Of a stretch of DNA of 64,000 nucleotides, positions 1-12,268 are shown one piece after another; the first letter of the stretch is position 1, and each line of letters starts with the position of its first letter. The DNA comes from Hymenoscyphus infarciens. Lineage: Eukaryota > Ascomycota > Leotiomycetes > Helotiales > Helotiaceae. The stretch is taken from the NCBI GenBank assembly GCA_001414345.1, contig LLCB01000160.1:62001-126000 (forward strand). Direction: 5' to 3'. The notes beneath the pieces are model-generated. The model was not told the DNA's origin. It worked only from the letters and a program-made list of their open reading frames with translations, and searched no databases. Both the position numbers and the translations under genes were made by a program.

Positions 1-1978
1 TTTTATGGTGCGGCGGGCGATTGGGGGGTTAAGAGTGAGGCTATTAGTTCGGAATGGATACATCATACTACGGCAAAACATCACCATTTTGCTGCTGCTG
101 CGCAGTATCGGCAGGCTTGTGATTGTTTGGAGAAGAGGAAATATGGAGAGGAGGTTGCGAGGTTGAGAGATAGTATTGCTTGTGTCAATGAGGCTTTGAA
201 AGAGGCGAGATATTTGAATAAGATGGTTTTGGGTGATTTGAATGGTCTCAAGAATAGAGTTACGGAGGATCTGAAGCGGGCGGAGAAAGATAATGATTTG
301 ATATATCTGAGTGAGTCCACCCGAAACCCTTTATTTTTCCTATGCTAACTTTCCAGACCCGGTCCCTCCAAAATCGGAGCTCAAGACCCTCGAACGAGCC
401 AATATGGCAGTATCAAAAGTCCCCAAAGAGATATCAGAGCCGGCGAATTTTATTGGAGATACCAAGGAGTTTGGACCACCTCTTTTCGCGAAACTGGTTC
501 CGTTTGCGGTACATGTTGCTGCCAGTATATACGAAGAAAGACGAGATCGTCTCGTCAATGACAATATCATCGCTAAACTCGAAATCCTAACAACGAAAAT
601 CCACGATACCCTCCGATCTCTCAACCTCCCCGGTTCACTCCAAGCGCTGGAAAAACCCCTGGGCTTACCACCAACTCTCACTGCACATGCCGAAGAAATC
701 AGACAGGCAGATGCCCTGACCAGATTACAACGATCCTTTTCCGATACCGCAAAACTCAAGGCATCAGATGACGGACAATTTGCCGAAGGCAGAGAACTTC
801 TCCAAGCAGAAGCCGCAGAGAACGAAAGACTCCTCATGAAATACGGCACAGATAGATGGACAAGACTAGATTCCCGCACCGCAGCAGCAAAACTATACGC
901 CCAAGTCGACGAAATCGACGGATACCTAAAAAGTGCGGCAAACAGCGACTCTCTCGTCCTAACTAAATTCCGCGAATGCGAAGACATGTTACGAATCCTC
1001 TCCAGCTCAGACCGAGACATTGGAAATTTCGTCCCCAGTAGTCGACGTGTAGCGATACCCCCTAAACTTGAAGGAGAAGTATCAAGATTACGAAGCAGTC
1101 TCAACGACATCTCTCGCCTCGAATCCAGACGAAGAAGGAAAATGGAAGCCCTCCGCGAAAAAGCAAAAAAAGACGACATAAACAGCAGTATCCTCGCCGA
1201 AGCCGCCCGCTTAGAACGCGAATACCCGTCTCAAACCATAGCCGCGGTCCATTTCGAAGATTTCTTCGAGCAAAGACTCACCAAATACGACGTCGATACC
1301 ACATCTTTACAAACCGAGTCTGAAGAACAGGAATTGCTTACCCAAGCCCTTGAGGAAGCAAACTCGAGGTTCGTTGCGGCGCGCAAGGGAGATACGAGTT
1401 CGCGGGAGAGGGAACAGGCGTTGCAGAGATTGGAGAATGCGTATTTTCAGTACAAGGAGATTGTGAGTAATCTGGAGGTGGGGCGGAAATTTTATAATGA
1501 TTTGGCGCGGATTGTGGGTAGGTTTCGGGATGGATGTAAGGCTTTTGTTTATGAGAGGAGAGAGGAGGCTCAGGTTTTGGAGTCGTATGTTACCCCTTTT
1601 CTATTGCTCTTCTGTTCCAGCCCCCCTTACTTATTCATTGAGATCATACAACTGACAACCAGCAGAGAACTCTTCCTCCCACCCCTATCCTCGCTCAGCA
1701 TGCACCATGCTCCCCCACCTCAGCAATCTATAGGAAATCCCGCATCATCACCTCAACAAGTCCCCCATGTCTACAACGGTGCTGCGGAAGATATTTCTGC
1801 ACCGGTACCTACGAGGAAGAGTATCCAGAGTCCGGGTCTGGCGATGGGGATGGGATCTGGTGGGACGTGGGATCCGGCTATGGGAATTAAATTTGGGGGC
1901 GGTGCGCCGCCTGGTAATCAGCAACCCCAGGGTGGGAATCAGACTTGGGATCCGAATAGGGGATTTAAGTTTGGATGA
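1..1978 (+). CDS. rim20: pH-response scaffold PalA/Rim20 (BRO1-domain protein), 3' part, 5' end outside window
   Basis: This gene encodes the ALIX-like adaptor of the fungal ambient-pH (Pal/Rim) pathway. In that pathway it bridges ESCRT-III and the zinc-finger factor PacC/Rim101 on endosomes. Exons are about 1-310, 357-1584 and 1666-1978; an alternative last acceptor at 1662 is equally in frame. The joined junction reads DLIYL-N-PVPPKSELK, which is the PalA rather than the Bro1/Vps31 version of this stretch. The first exon is the end of the BRO1 domain. The second is a long alpha-helical V-domain-like region. The C-terminus is Pro/Gly-rich and ends with two TWDP-x2-G-(I/F)-KFG motifs, one near position 1870 and one at the stop. 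Introns are 46 and about 81 nt. The reading frame is intact throughout. The start codon and most of the BRO1 domain are missing because the gene runs off the left edge. Confidence 0.85.
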
Positions 1979-3123
1979 GTATGACAAAGGAAGAGGGGAG
2001 GGCATGGGGGGTGTGGAAAATGGGGATTGTATATTTGGAAGGTGTAAGGGTTATACGGTCTCTCTTACTAGCTGCAGTCTTGTTGGACTTTAAATGTTTA
2101 TCATGATGAGTAAATGAGGGATGAAGAATGAAGAATGAAGCTACGAATTTCCATCTTCTCATGTTCTTTGTAGTTGGAGTACACATGCCTTCCTCTTTCC
2201 TTGCATTTTCTCTCCTCTCCGCCCCGCCCCTTCCTTTGCTACCCCATCACGTGGCCATCAAAATTCCAGCCATCAGGTCGTTCATCATCCATACACCCGT
2301 AACAACCATTCCTAGATGTAACCTTATCTGAAGATCAACGAGGACCGAGTTGATCTTACCAGGAGTAGCATATATCTATTTATAGAATGACCATAAGGTT
2401 TCTAGGAAGGAAATTAGTGAAGTTTTTAGTCCATCAAAGGGTAAAATGATGTGCAACAAAAACATGCAGGTCGCCTAATAGAGACGAAAACACGAGAAAC
2501 GGTCAACCACTCTAGAATTTTGATTTTCTACGAGAGAGGAAGTTCCGCAATGTCTCTCTGGATGAAGAAACGGATAGGCATGGATTGGAAATAATAATAT
2601 TAGTCAGAGAAGTGAGTTTGTGTCATTTCTGTGAAGTCGAAACGTTGAAATGAGATCTGGTACTGGGCTCTGTAGTCTTTCGCTCCGTGGGGAATACGCA
2701 CTGCAGTGGGTTTGGTAGTTTAAAGCTTTGAACTTAGATGTGTGGACTTTAGAGTATGCGGGAAGCTATTATAGTAACATCAGTACCTTTCAGTAAACGA
2801 AATAGGGGTTCTTTTCTCTTGTTTTTTGATATTTATTTTCTGAGTTGGGTATAAGCGACGGCGTCTACTACCGAGTTAGAAAACGTTCTCTCTTTCATTT
2901 TAAGTTTTAAGTCTTCAAGAGCCTTAGTATCTTTCTAGAATCAAAGTATTAGGCATAACCTACTTTTACTTACCTCGCTTATCCTTTCTCGAAGACTTAG
3001 GTATCGAGTATTCCAACCTTCCTGTTTTTCTCGAACTAAATAGAGAAGTATATATTTCTAGAGTATAAAGGAAACTTCCGTTTCTCCTAGTTAGCTAAAT
3101 CCCCTTTAATTCTCTATTCTTCT
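1979..3123. other. Intergenic, no gene seen; becomes RIP-like and AT-rich rightward
   Basis: The first 300 bases are probably the palA 3' untranslated region. From 2340 to about 2830 composition is normal but no convincing exon was found. From about 2840 the sequence loses CA/TG dinucleotides and becomes AT-rich, as in RIP-mutated DNA, before the target duplication at 3124. Confidence 0.6.
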
Positions 3124-3131
3124 ATACTAAA
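3124..3131. repeat. 8-bp target-site duplication, left copy
   Basis: ATACTAAA immediately precedes the CAGTG terminus and is repeated exactly at 11423-11430 after the opposite terminus. Confidence 0.8.
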
Positions 3132-3588
3132 CAGTGTTTTGGCTTTCCCCGCCTTAGTTAGCCTAGTACTTAGAATAGAATAGGCTACTTACCTAGATAA
3201 GGATAGAAGAGGCTAGGCTAGATTAGAATTAAGGCTAGGCTAAGTTTAGTAGGCTAGGTACTCTAACTAGGATAGAAGTGGCTAGGAAAGTTCTAAAAAC
3301 AGAATAGAAGTAGCTAGGTAGATAAAAAAAGGAAGGTAACCCTCTAATTAGGACCTAGACTCTCTTTTCTACCCGCCTTCTAGATATTAAGCGAAATTAG
3401 AGCCGCCTTCTAGGCTTTAAGCGAGATTAACTAGTCTAACTCTTCCTATCCTAGCCTCTCTATTTAGTAAGGAAAGGTAAGTAAGTACTATAGAATAGGA
3501 GTAGCTAGGAAAGCTAGAATTTAAGAATAGGAGAAGGTAGGATAGCCTTAAAATAGAAGTAGGAGAGAGAAGGAGCGTCGAGGTAGAA

Positions 3589-3966
3589 TATAATAGTACG
3601 CTATTCTAAATTGTCGGCATTCGTAGAACTACTAATACTCTTATAACTACTAATACTCCTATAACTTATTAGATAGAAGGTGTTAAAGGGAGTAAGGATT
3701 AGATGTTATATATTTCGTTTTAAGGTCTTATATATTTAGCTTTAAAGCTCTTATTATTTTAGTAGCTATATTAGGAAGGACTCGGTTATTATTCTTATTA
3801 AGACTTAGTAGTCTCTAACCTCTTATATATAGATGTTTATACTTAGTATAGAAGAAGAATAGTTATTATTTTTTTTTATATTAGTACTTAGTATTTATAT
3901 ATATTATTCTTCTATATATACTTCTATATACCTCTACTATAGTTATATATATTTTATACTATTATA
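3589..3966 (+). repeat. 5' LTR of the gypsy element
   Basis: The 378-bp sequence aligns end to end with 11003-11380. Differences are dominated by C-to-T and G-to-A changes, and this copy is the more mutated one toward its right end (for example ATATTTTATACTATTATA against GTATTTCGTGCTATTACA). Confidence 0.88.
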
Positions 3967-4469
3967 TAAAAATAATAACTCTTCCTTGCTAATAATAGCT
4001 TTAATAATATCTCTTTTAAGCTTATTACTACTCTTTATTTAAAAGTTGATTTACTCTTAATTTAGAATATTATAATAGTATCTTTATATAGCTAGGTAAT
4101 TAAAGACTACCTAGATAGCTAGTAATACTAGAGTTTAGTATCTATATAGATAGCTAGTAAAAATCGTGTTATAGATACGTTAAGAGATTAGAATATACTA
4201 AGTGTTCTTAAGAGTTCTAATAACCTTAGATTTAGTAAATAAGTTAGCTTATAATAGTTATTTAGAAGGCTTCTAAATCTAATCTTATCTTTCTCTCTCT
4301 TTAATTTAATATTTAATATATTAGAATCTAGAGCGACCTTAGATCTCTTCTAAGCTCTACTCTTAAGCGTAGAGCCTCTCTTTAAGGAATAAAGTTAAGC
4401 CTTTATAGAAAGATCTCTAACTTAGTACTATACCTCTAAGAATACTAAGAAGCCTAAGAATAATAAAGG

Positions 4470-7400
4470 TAAAGGCCTAGTATCTAGAAGTTAGAGAGAT
4501 TAATAAGACTTTTTAAATATAGATAAGATATAGAGTATAATCTAAGCTATAAAAGCTAAGAATTAAGAAAAAGAATAGAGAATTTTAGAGTAAGATAATT
4601 AGATCGTTTAATTATTAGACCTAGTATAGTAAATTAGTTAATAACTACTAAATAATAACTAAAGTCTAAGTCTTATCTAACTTATATAAACACCTTCTTT
4701 GATCTCTTTAAACTATTATCTTAGGTAAGACTCTATTTTTAATATTCCTTCTTTATAATAACCTACTCTATACTTATAACTTAAAAGTACTCTAAAAGCC
4801 TTTTAACCTATTAAAAGTAAGATTATAAAAAAAATTAAACTTTTAGATAATAGTATTTTACTTATATATAAGTAATAAAGAATATTAATATATAATTAAC
4901 TTTATATAAATACTAACTATTATTAGATGCTTTTAACTTATAAAGCTCTTATTTAGAGGATAATAATAAAACTTGCTTAGAACTACTTAGAGCTTTAATA
5001 TAAGTCTAATATAAGTAAGATAGTATTTAAAGATTATAAAGAAATAATTAAACTTCTTAATACCTATTATTTAACTAGTTATAAGAAGGAGAATACCTAG
5101 AACGCCTTTTAGTCTTTTTAGATAGAATAGAAGAGTTATATAAGAGAAAGTTTTATAGAATTTAAAAGTTACTTTTTAAGTATAATAATACTTAGAGAAG
5201 TATTTAAATAAGATAAGTTCTATTATATATAAGATAAGCTTATACTTTAACTCTAAACCTAATTAGTTAATAATAAGAGATACTAGAATACTAACTTTAA
5301 TAAGATAGTAAGAGACCTATTATTTATAGATAAAGAATAGTACTATAATACTAAGTTATATATAACTAGTATAATAAGTACTAAAAAACCTGTTATAATA
5401 AGCTTATTATACTAAAAGCTTAATACTAACTAATCCTTATCTAGTTTCTTAATAAAACCTTTATCTCTCTTATATAGACTTTATACTATTTCTTAAAAGA
5501 CTTCTTAAACTTCTAAGCCTCTTTCTACTAGTAAAAGATTAAAGACTTTAATACCTTTGTTTATAGACTAATTCCTTACTAGTATAAAGTATTATAATTA
5601 TAGGAAACCTAAGTATATTAAGCTTAACTATTCTAATCTACTTAGTATTAATGAAATAGATAATTAACTTAAGTAAGAATAACTACTTAAAGAGTACTTT
5701 AACTTTAATCTAAGTTAGAAGGAAAATAAAGAGGCCTAGGTAAAGATATCTTTCTAAGCTTATATAAATATAATCTAGCTAAACTTAACCTTTCTAAACT
5801 TATAAAAGGAAAATAGTTCCTTATAAATACTATACTTAGTATATAGGGATATAGTATTAAAATATAAGCTTTAGTAGATATAGAAGTAAATAAGTACCTA
5901 TTTCTAAATTAACTTCTAGCTCTTTAACTATTAAAAGTAATAGGTTTATAAATCTAGAGACTATCTTATTCTATATCTATTTATAGATATAATAATAATA
6001 CTAAAAGCTAGGTAACTTAGTTTATATAGCTATATCTAAACATAGATAAGCGTTATATCTATAACTACTCTTTTATTATCTTAGACCTTAGATAGTAAGA
6101 TTTAATTATTAGTAATAAGTAGTTAAACTATTTTAAAGTTCTACTTAACCTTTTAAAGAACTAGATTACTTAGCTAGCTAATAACCTCCTAACTCTCTAC
6201 TATAGTAAGGAAATTTTACTCTTACTTTCTAGCTAAAACTAGAAACCCTTTTTAAACTACTAGTTAAATATAAATTAAAAAGAATATATAATCTATTAAT
6301 AAGAAAGATATAAAAAGAGTAGACTTATAAATATAGCTAAGTTATTACTCTTATCTATAATAATACCTCTTAAAAATTTAATATCTAACTCTAGTCTAAA
6401 GCCTCTATAACCTACTAGTATAGTCTTAAAAGGTTAGACTTTATACTCTTTTATTTATAAAATTAGTATAAATACTATATACTTTAATATAAAATAACCT
6501 AACTTAGAATTTTATATAATAAGTATATATAAGCTAGATTAGATTATTAATAAAAGATCTACCTCTCTCTAAGATAATAATAAGATAAAGACTCTAATAT
6601 AGGCCTAACTCTTAAAATATTACTTATCTTATAAAGACATGTTCTTAAAAGTAGCTTCTAATAAGCTCTCTTCTTACTATAAATATAATTATAAGATTAC
6701 TTTAAATAAGCTACTTCCTAATTCCTTTTCGCCTCTATATTAACAGTTAAACGCAGAGCTTAAAACTATAAAGGAGTATCTTATAGAGAACCTAGATAAG
6801 AGGTTTATCGTTAATAGTAACGATTATAAGAAGCTTAACACTCTAATAAGAAACGATCTCTACCTAATCCCTTATATTAACAAGCTCCTTTCTAAAATAA
6901 GAACAGCTAAAATCTTTACTAAATTAGATATTAGATAAGCTTTCTATTATATCTAAATAGACCTCGACTTAGAAGAGATAACTATGTTTAGAACTAGGTA
7001 TAGTATATATAAATATAAGGTCCTCTCTTTTAGACTCTATAATAGCTCTACTACTTATTAATATTATATAAATAACGTCTTAATTAACTATTTAAATAAC
7101 TTCTATATTACTTACTTAGATAATATTTTATTTTATTTAGATACTATTAAAGAATATAAGAAATAGATTAGAAAGGTTCTAAATTAGCTCTAAGAAGTAG
7201 GACTTTAGATAGATATTAAAAAAAGTAAATTTAGTATTACTAGAGTTAAATACTTAGGATTTATCTTAACTATAAAAGAACTCGAAGTTAACTCTAAAAA
7301 AGTAGAGCCTTTATAAAACTAGGTCTAATCTAATACTATAATAGGTATAAAGTCTTACCTAGGGTTTATAGGATTTTATAGATAATTTATTAAAAGTTAT

Positions 7401-9640
7401 ACTAAAATTACTAAACTCTTAACTATGATAATACACCTTATAAAGCCGTTTCTATAAATACTTAAATATAAAGAAGCTTTTAAAGTACTAAGAACTAGGC
7501 TACTTATAATTTAAATATTATACTACTTTAACTCTAATTATAATATAAAGGTAGAAATAGACTCCTTAAAAGAAGTAATAGTAGGTATATTCTTATAATA
7601 ATATAATAGCCTTTAGTACTTTATTAGATTCTACTTACACGTCCTAGTTAGCTATAAATTAAACTAGAAGATCTATAATAAAGAACTATCTACTATTATA
7701 AAAGCTTTTAAGAAATAGTACTTTAAACTTATATTATATTAAAAGTATATTAATATATATTTAGATTATAGATTATTAGAATACTTTATAATAACTAAGC
7801 TACTTATAGCTAAGTAAGTCTAATAGATAGAGTTTTTATTAGACTTTAACTTTTAGATCTAATTTATATCTAAGAAGAGTAATTAAAAAGTAGATATATT
7901 AACCTAATATAAATAAGATCTAAAAACCTATAATTAAGCTAAAGTAGATAGCTACTTATATACTCTTTTAGTATTTAATTATTTAAACCTCTAAATTAAC
8001 GCTAAACTTACTTAAACCTTTTTATAAGAATAGTCTATATCTTTTAATATAATTTAATTAGACATTATTCTAAGAATAAGTTTAGATATAATTTAAAAGT
8101 TAAAAGAAGATAACCTATACTCCTTTTAAAAAGAACGTTATAAACTTCTAGATAGATACTACCTCTTATTAGATAATTTACTACTTTTTAAGAATTAACT
8201 TTATATTTAAAGGAATACTAAACTCTATATAAAACTAATCTAAGAAGTCTATAACTAAGTATCTAGTACTTACCTAAGTACGAAAAAGATATACTAGTTA
8301 TTAGTATAACACTACTACTAGGTTAGAATGTTTTTAGACTATAAGAGGTATATAGGGAATTATTAAGCTTATAAATATTCCTATTCTTAATAAACTAAGT
8401 AATAAGGCTTTCTTTACTTCTTATCTATATCTAACTATCTTATATAATATTTATATATAAACTTTAAATTATTCTTAAAAGATAAATATAGATTTAATAC
8501 TATATTAGTATTTATTAACTAACTTAGAAAGGATTCGGTGTTAATACTCTATTACTTAACTATAGATGCTAAAAGACTAGTTAAACTCTTTATTTAATAG
8601 ATTTACTATTTTAGCTACTATTCTAAATTAATTACGTCTAATTAAGAACCTTAATTTATATTATTATTTTAGACTAAATTTTATTAAATAATTAGTATTA
8701 AGCTTAAGCTTAGTACTATCTATTATAAATAAATAGATAGATAGATAAAGATAATAAACTAATATATTAATTAGAGACTAAGGCTCTTTATAACCTACTA
8801 TTAAGATAACTAAAGCGAATTAATCCCTCTAATAGATAGAGTATAAATAACACTTCTATACTTATCTATTAGTATAACCCCTTATTAGCTTAAGTTTAGA
8901 CTTAACCTAAAGACCTTATAAGACTAGAATACGCTAAAGACTTCTATTCCCTAGAAACGACTTAACTATAATAAGGTAGTAAAAGTAGCCTAATATATAT
9001 ACTCTACTTAGAAGATAGCTAAAGATAATATAGATAAGGCTTAGAAGAAGATAAAGGATAGTATAAACTAATACTAAAGAGCTATTAACTAAGATATTAA
9101 AGATAAAGTCTACTTATCTACTAAGAATCTTAAGATAAATCGTCCTAGCTAAAAGCTTACTAAATAGTAAATAGAACCTTTTAAAATACTAGAACGTATA
9201 AGATACTCCTATAAGCTAAAACTTCTTAAAAGCTTATTAATTTATAATGTTTTTACCTCTAATATACTTTTAAAAGATCTAAATACTCTCCTACTAAGAT
9301 AAGAGGCTTTAGAGCCTTTACTAGATATTATTAAAGGTATATAAGAATAGGAGGTATAAGAAATACTTAGTAGTAGGCTTTTTAGAAAATAGCTATAGTA
9401 TTAAGTAAAATAGGTTAAATATAATTTAAATCCTACTTAGTATCTTATAAATAATTTTCAAGGTTTACTATATTATCTAAGAGACTTTTATACTAAATAT
9501 CTAAAAGAGCTAGAACTACTCTAATACCTCTCTAAATAGCTTAATATATAGGAATTAGATAAGAATTAGATAAAAGAGTTAATTTATAAACTCTATTAAT
9601 ACTCTCTAATTCTAGTTACTTTTAATAAAGAACTTATAAT
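4470..9640 (+). pseudogene. Degenerate Gag-Pol of the gypsy element
   Basis: The former open reading frame is interrupted by dozens of stops but its domains can be followed. At 5587-5634 there is a CX2CX4HX4C nucleocapsid knuckle in which Cys codons TGT have become TAT. At 5877-5885 the protease Asp-Thr-Gly triplet now reads GAT ATA GAA, explained by one C-to-T and one G-to-A change. At about 6745-7300 lies reverse transcriptase, with KIFTKLDIR at about 6910 and the catalytic YLDD box altered to YLDN (7113-7127). Integrase-like sequence follows at about 8000-9100. At about 9346-9440 a chromodomain-like stretch (EV-x-EIL ... YRVKW type) places it among chromoviruses, whose chromodomain guides integration to heterochromatin. 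Domain boundaries are approximate because frames shift. Confidence 0.8.
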
Positions 9641-10440
9641 AAAAACCTAAGATAAAACACTAACTAGTAGGAATATTCGAAGTTAATAAAGTAAAGAACT
9701 AAGACCGAGTTACTACTAAAACAGGGCCTACTAACCCTTTCTAAGCTATAGCCTCTCCTTCCTCTAACTTATTATCCTCCTCTTTACTCTTCTAAGCGTA
9801 AGAAGCTTAAATTAGCTCTTTCTCTATCTCCTTCTTATAAGTACGCTTCTTATCTCGACGACCTCCTATAACCAGCTTTAGAGAGGACGCCTATAAACTC
9901 TTTAAGTAGGCCTTAAAGAGAACCTAAACCTAGGTTTAGACAGAGGTCTTACTCTCTATAGTATAGCATAAGAACTGTTGAATATTAGTAACCAAAACCC
10001 CTCTAATAAGTAAAGAGTACTTATAGTAACCTTAGCGTAAAGTGCCTAAGTCTCTTCTAAGAGAGCGAACTATATCTCTAAACTATTCTTTAGTACCTTT
10101 ATACTAGTAACGACTAATACCTTATCTAAGGCCTTAGTAGCCTTCTTAATCTCCTCCTTTTCCTTCTTAAGCTTAAGCTTACTAAACTCCTTCTCTATAA
10201 ACTATAATAACTACTCGAGTTAGAACGGATTCGGTATATATTTAAGATTAAACTTACTAAGATATATATAGTATTCTACTTAACGTAGTAACTATACTTC
10301 TTCGACTTCGGCTTCTTAAAAGCGTAGACGTGATCTCTATTCTAAGATTTTGTCTAAAGATACTAAACGTAGTAGACTTAGTAAGTAGCTAGAAGCGTAC
10401 TAGGAGAACATAGGAGAGGCATTTTACTATATTAGATTAG
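9640..10440 (-). pseudogene. Antisense accessory coding remnant of the gypsy element (coiled-coil-like)
   Basis: Between the chromodomain and the 3' LTR, composition is clearly less AT-rich. On the minus strand, roughly 10330 down to 10000, a Lys/Glu/Leu-rich frame can be read (for example KLKLKKEKEEIKKATKALDK) in which TAG/TAA interruptions fall where Gln codons CAG/CAA would be expected before RIP. This suggests an extra gene carried antisense to pol. Its function is unknown. Some fungal gypsy elements are reported to have additional open reading frames in this place, but I cannot assign homology. Confidence 0.45.
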
Positions 10441-10479
10441 CTTTAAAACAGGCTTGATAAAGGAGAGAAAGACTTACTT

Positions 10480-10509
10480 TTATATATATATATAATATAT
10501 ATATATATT
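10480..10509. repeat. (TA)n microsatellite
   Basis: A run of alternating T and A of about 30 nt with one phase break lies inside the 3' part of the gypsy element. Confidence 0.85.
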
Positions 10510-10987
10510 CTAGGATAAAAGTTAGTATATAAGAATATACTAGATTAGAAGGTATTCTTACTATATATATATTATTTTAAATAAAAAGAAAAGAAGAAGA
10601 GAAGTTAGAATTAAGGAAAAGGCGCTTATTAATATACTACTTATAATAATAGCTATTACTTATAATTATTATTTATTACTTAATAATTACTATTATAATA
10701 TATAATAATAGTAAGAACACGATAACTCTATAATAGTATACTACTCTATACTTATTAGCTAATAATTAGTCTCTCTTCTATTTATATCTATTATTATATA
10801 ATATATAATAGTAAATAAAGAATAATCATCTCTTAAAAATGATAATACTATTAGCTACTAACTCTACTCTAACTACTAGACACTATAATAGTAGATAAGT
10901 TATATTCTTTATAATAAATACGTAAATAATACTCTAGTTAACCTAATACTATACTAATTGATAACCGAAGACTTGAGACGAGTCTTT

Positions 10988-11002
10988 TTAAAGGAGAGGG
11001 GA
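10988..11002 (+). other. Polypurine tract of the gypsy element
   Basis: AAAGGAGAGGGGA lies directly before the 3' LTR, where plus-strand DNA synthesis is primed in LTR retrotransposons. Its position fits the LTR boundary set by the target duplication. Confidence 0.7.
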
Positions 11003-11380
11003 TATAATAGTACGTTATCCTAAATTATTAGTATTCGTAGAACTACTAATACCTCTACGACTACTAATACTCCTATAACTTATTAGATAGAAGGTGTTAA
11101 AGAGAGTAAGGATTAGATGTTATATATTTCGTTTTAAGGTCTTATATATTTAGCTTTAAAGCCCTTATTATTTTAGTAGCTATATTAGGAAGGACTCGGT
11201 TATTATTCTTATCGAGACTTAGTAGTCTCTAACCTCTTATATATAGATGTTTATACTTAGTATAGAAGAAGGATAGTTATTATTTTCTTCTATATTAGTG
11301 CCTAGTATCTATATACGTTATTCTTCTATACGTACTCCTATATGCCTCTACTGTAGTTATATGTATTTCGTGCTATTACA
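11003..11380 (+). repeat. 3' LTR of the gypsy element
   Basis: This 378-bp LTR has the same length as the 5' copy. It ends in CTATTACA and is followed by the TAGAA duplication. It keeps more C and G than the 5' LTR. Confidence 0.88.
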
Positions 11381-11430
11381 TAGAATAGAATAACAGATTA
11401 GGCGGAGAAACCTAAAACACTGATACTAAA

Positions 11431-12268
11431 GTTCTATAAACCGACTTCCGATATTGAATATCTCTTTTATAAGTACTAGAAAGTAGAATCTTATATCTTA
11501 CTACTTCTCTAATTCTTTTATATTATATTATTCTCTAAATCGTAACTTCTTTCACGAGTAATATTATTCTTAACTAATCTTTCTCGTTCGGTTTTACTAT
11601 CAGTTTTATATAATAGATTTCTGCGAATCAAGATCAGTTATATAACACATAGCCTTTAAAAAATGGGAGTCTAGTAAAATATCTCTCACTTTGCTAATAT
11701 TCTCCCCTTCTTGTGTATTATTGTTTAGTAGATTAAACATACTTAGTTTTGTAAGAAGTTATTTAAGTAACAGATGCTCTTTGGTTTTGATATACGTTTT
11801 TTCTTATATAACAGAGTTATATAAGTAAGGATTAGATATCTAAGAGAGGCATATCAGAGTACTAGTTCTAGTAAAAGAAATTTTCAAATTTAATACCCTG
11901 CTTTCCTCGCATAGCCGAGTTTCAAAAGTGAGGATTGGATAGGCAAGGTATGGAGGGTGTAAGTAAGTGTACAGTAACATACTCCTAATAACTTCATTCA
12001 TCTGCCCTAACTGAGAAATGTAGTCTTAGAGTTACACTCATATGTTTCAAGATAAAATCATAGCACAAAATCATCGAAAAACCATCTATCAAAGTGAAAT
12101 TTATGTCTCTGGGTATGAAAAAGCCTACTACAAAGAACGCCTTGCTATGCTACCTCCCATCCATCCATAAAAAAACGCCTTGAAAACTCGAGAGCAGGAA
12201 ATCCAGATCGTTTTAATACCAAGATCAGAATAAAAATGGAATGTACCCATCAAACAGCCCAGCAAAAC
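11431..12268. other. Transposon flank and LST8 downstream region; no gene seen
   Basis: AT-rich, RIP-like sequence continues to about 11900 and then grades into normal composition. The last 100 bases are presumably the LST8 3' untranslated region. Confidence 0.5.

Larger units (their letters stand above)
3589..11380 (+). mobile_element. Ty3/gypsy chromovirus, structurally complete but heavily RIP-mutated
   Basis: Two 378-bp LTRs (3589-3966 and 11003-11380) flank about 7 kb. The less mutated 3' LTR ends in CTATTACA, and both LTRs begin TATAATAG, that is TGTAATAG after one RIP change, giving mirrored termini. A 5-bp duplication TAGAA flanks the element (3584-3588 and 11381-11385). A purine-rich tract lies just before the 3' LTR. 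Going rightward, the degenerate coding region shows a zinc knuckle, a protease triad, reverse transcriptase, RNase H/integrase-like sequence and a chromodomain. CA and TG are nearly absent and glutamine and tryptophan codons are converted to stops. The element can no longer encode its own proteins. Confidence 0.9.
3132..11422. mobile_element. hAT-like non-autonomous element, interrupted by a gypsy retrotransposon
   Basis: The left end is CAGTGTTTTGGCTTTCCCCG at 3132. The right end (to 11422) is its imperfect inverted complement, reading GGCGGAGAAACCTAAAACACTG. Both sides are flanked by the same 8-bp duplication ATACTAAA (3124-3131 and 11423-11430), which is the hAT superfamily signature. Element sequence is present only at 3132-3588 and 11381-11422; everything between is the later gypsy insertion. 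Removing that insertion leaves about 500 bp, too short for a transposase, so this is a miniature derivative. A second diverged copy is at 20902-21619. No coding sequence is visible. Confidence 0.8.

Noticed and set aside
311..1978. palA read as a single ORF starting at 311
   Set aside because: The first 46 nt are an intron (GTGAGT...CAG). The true frame joins upstream sequence to give the PVPPKSELK junction.
10480..10509. CRISPR-like or satellite array in AT-rich blocks
   Set aside because: No regular direct repeat with spacers exists. The short-period patterns are microsatellites or RIP-generated TA/AG words.
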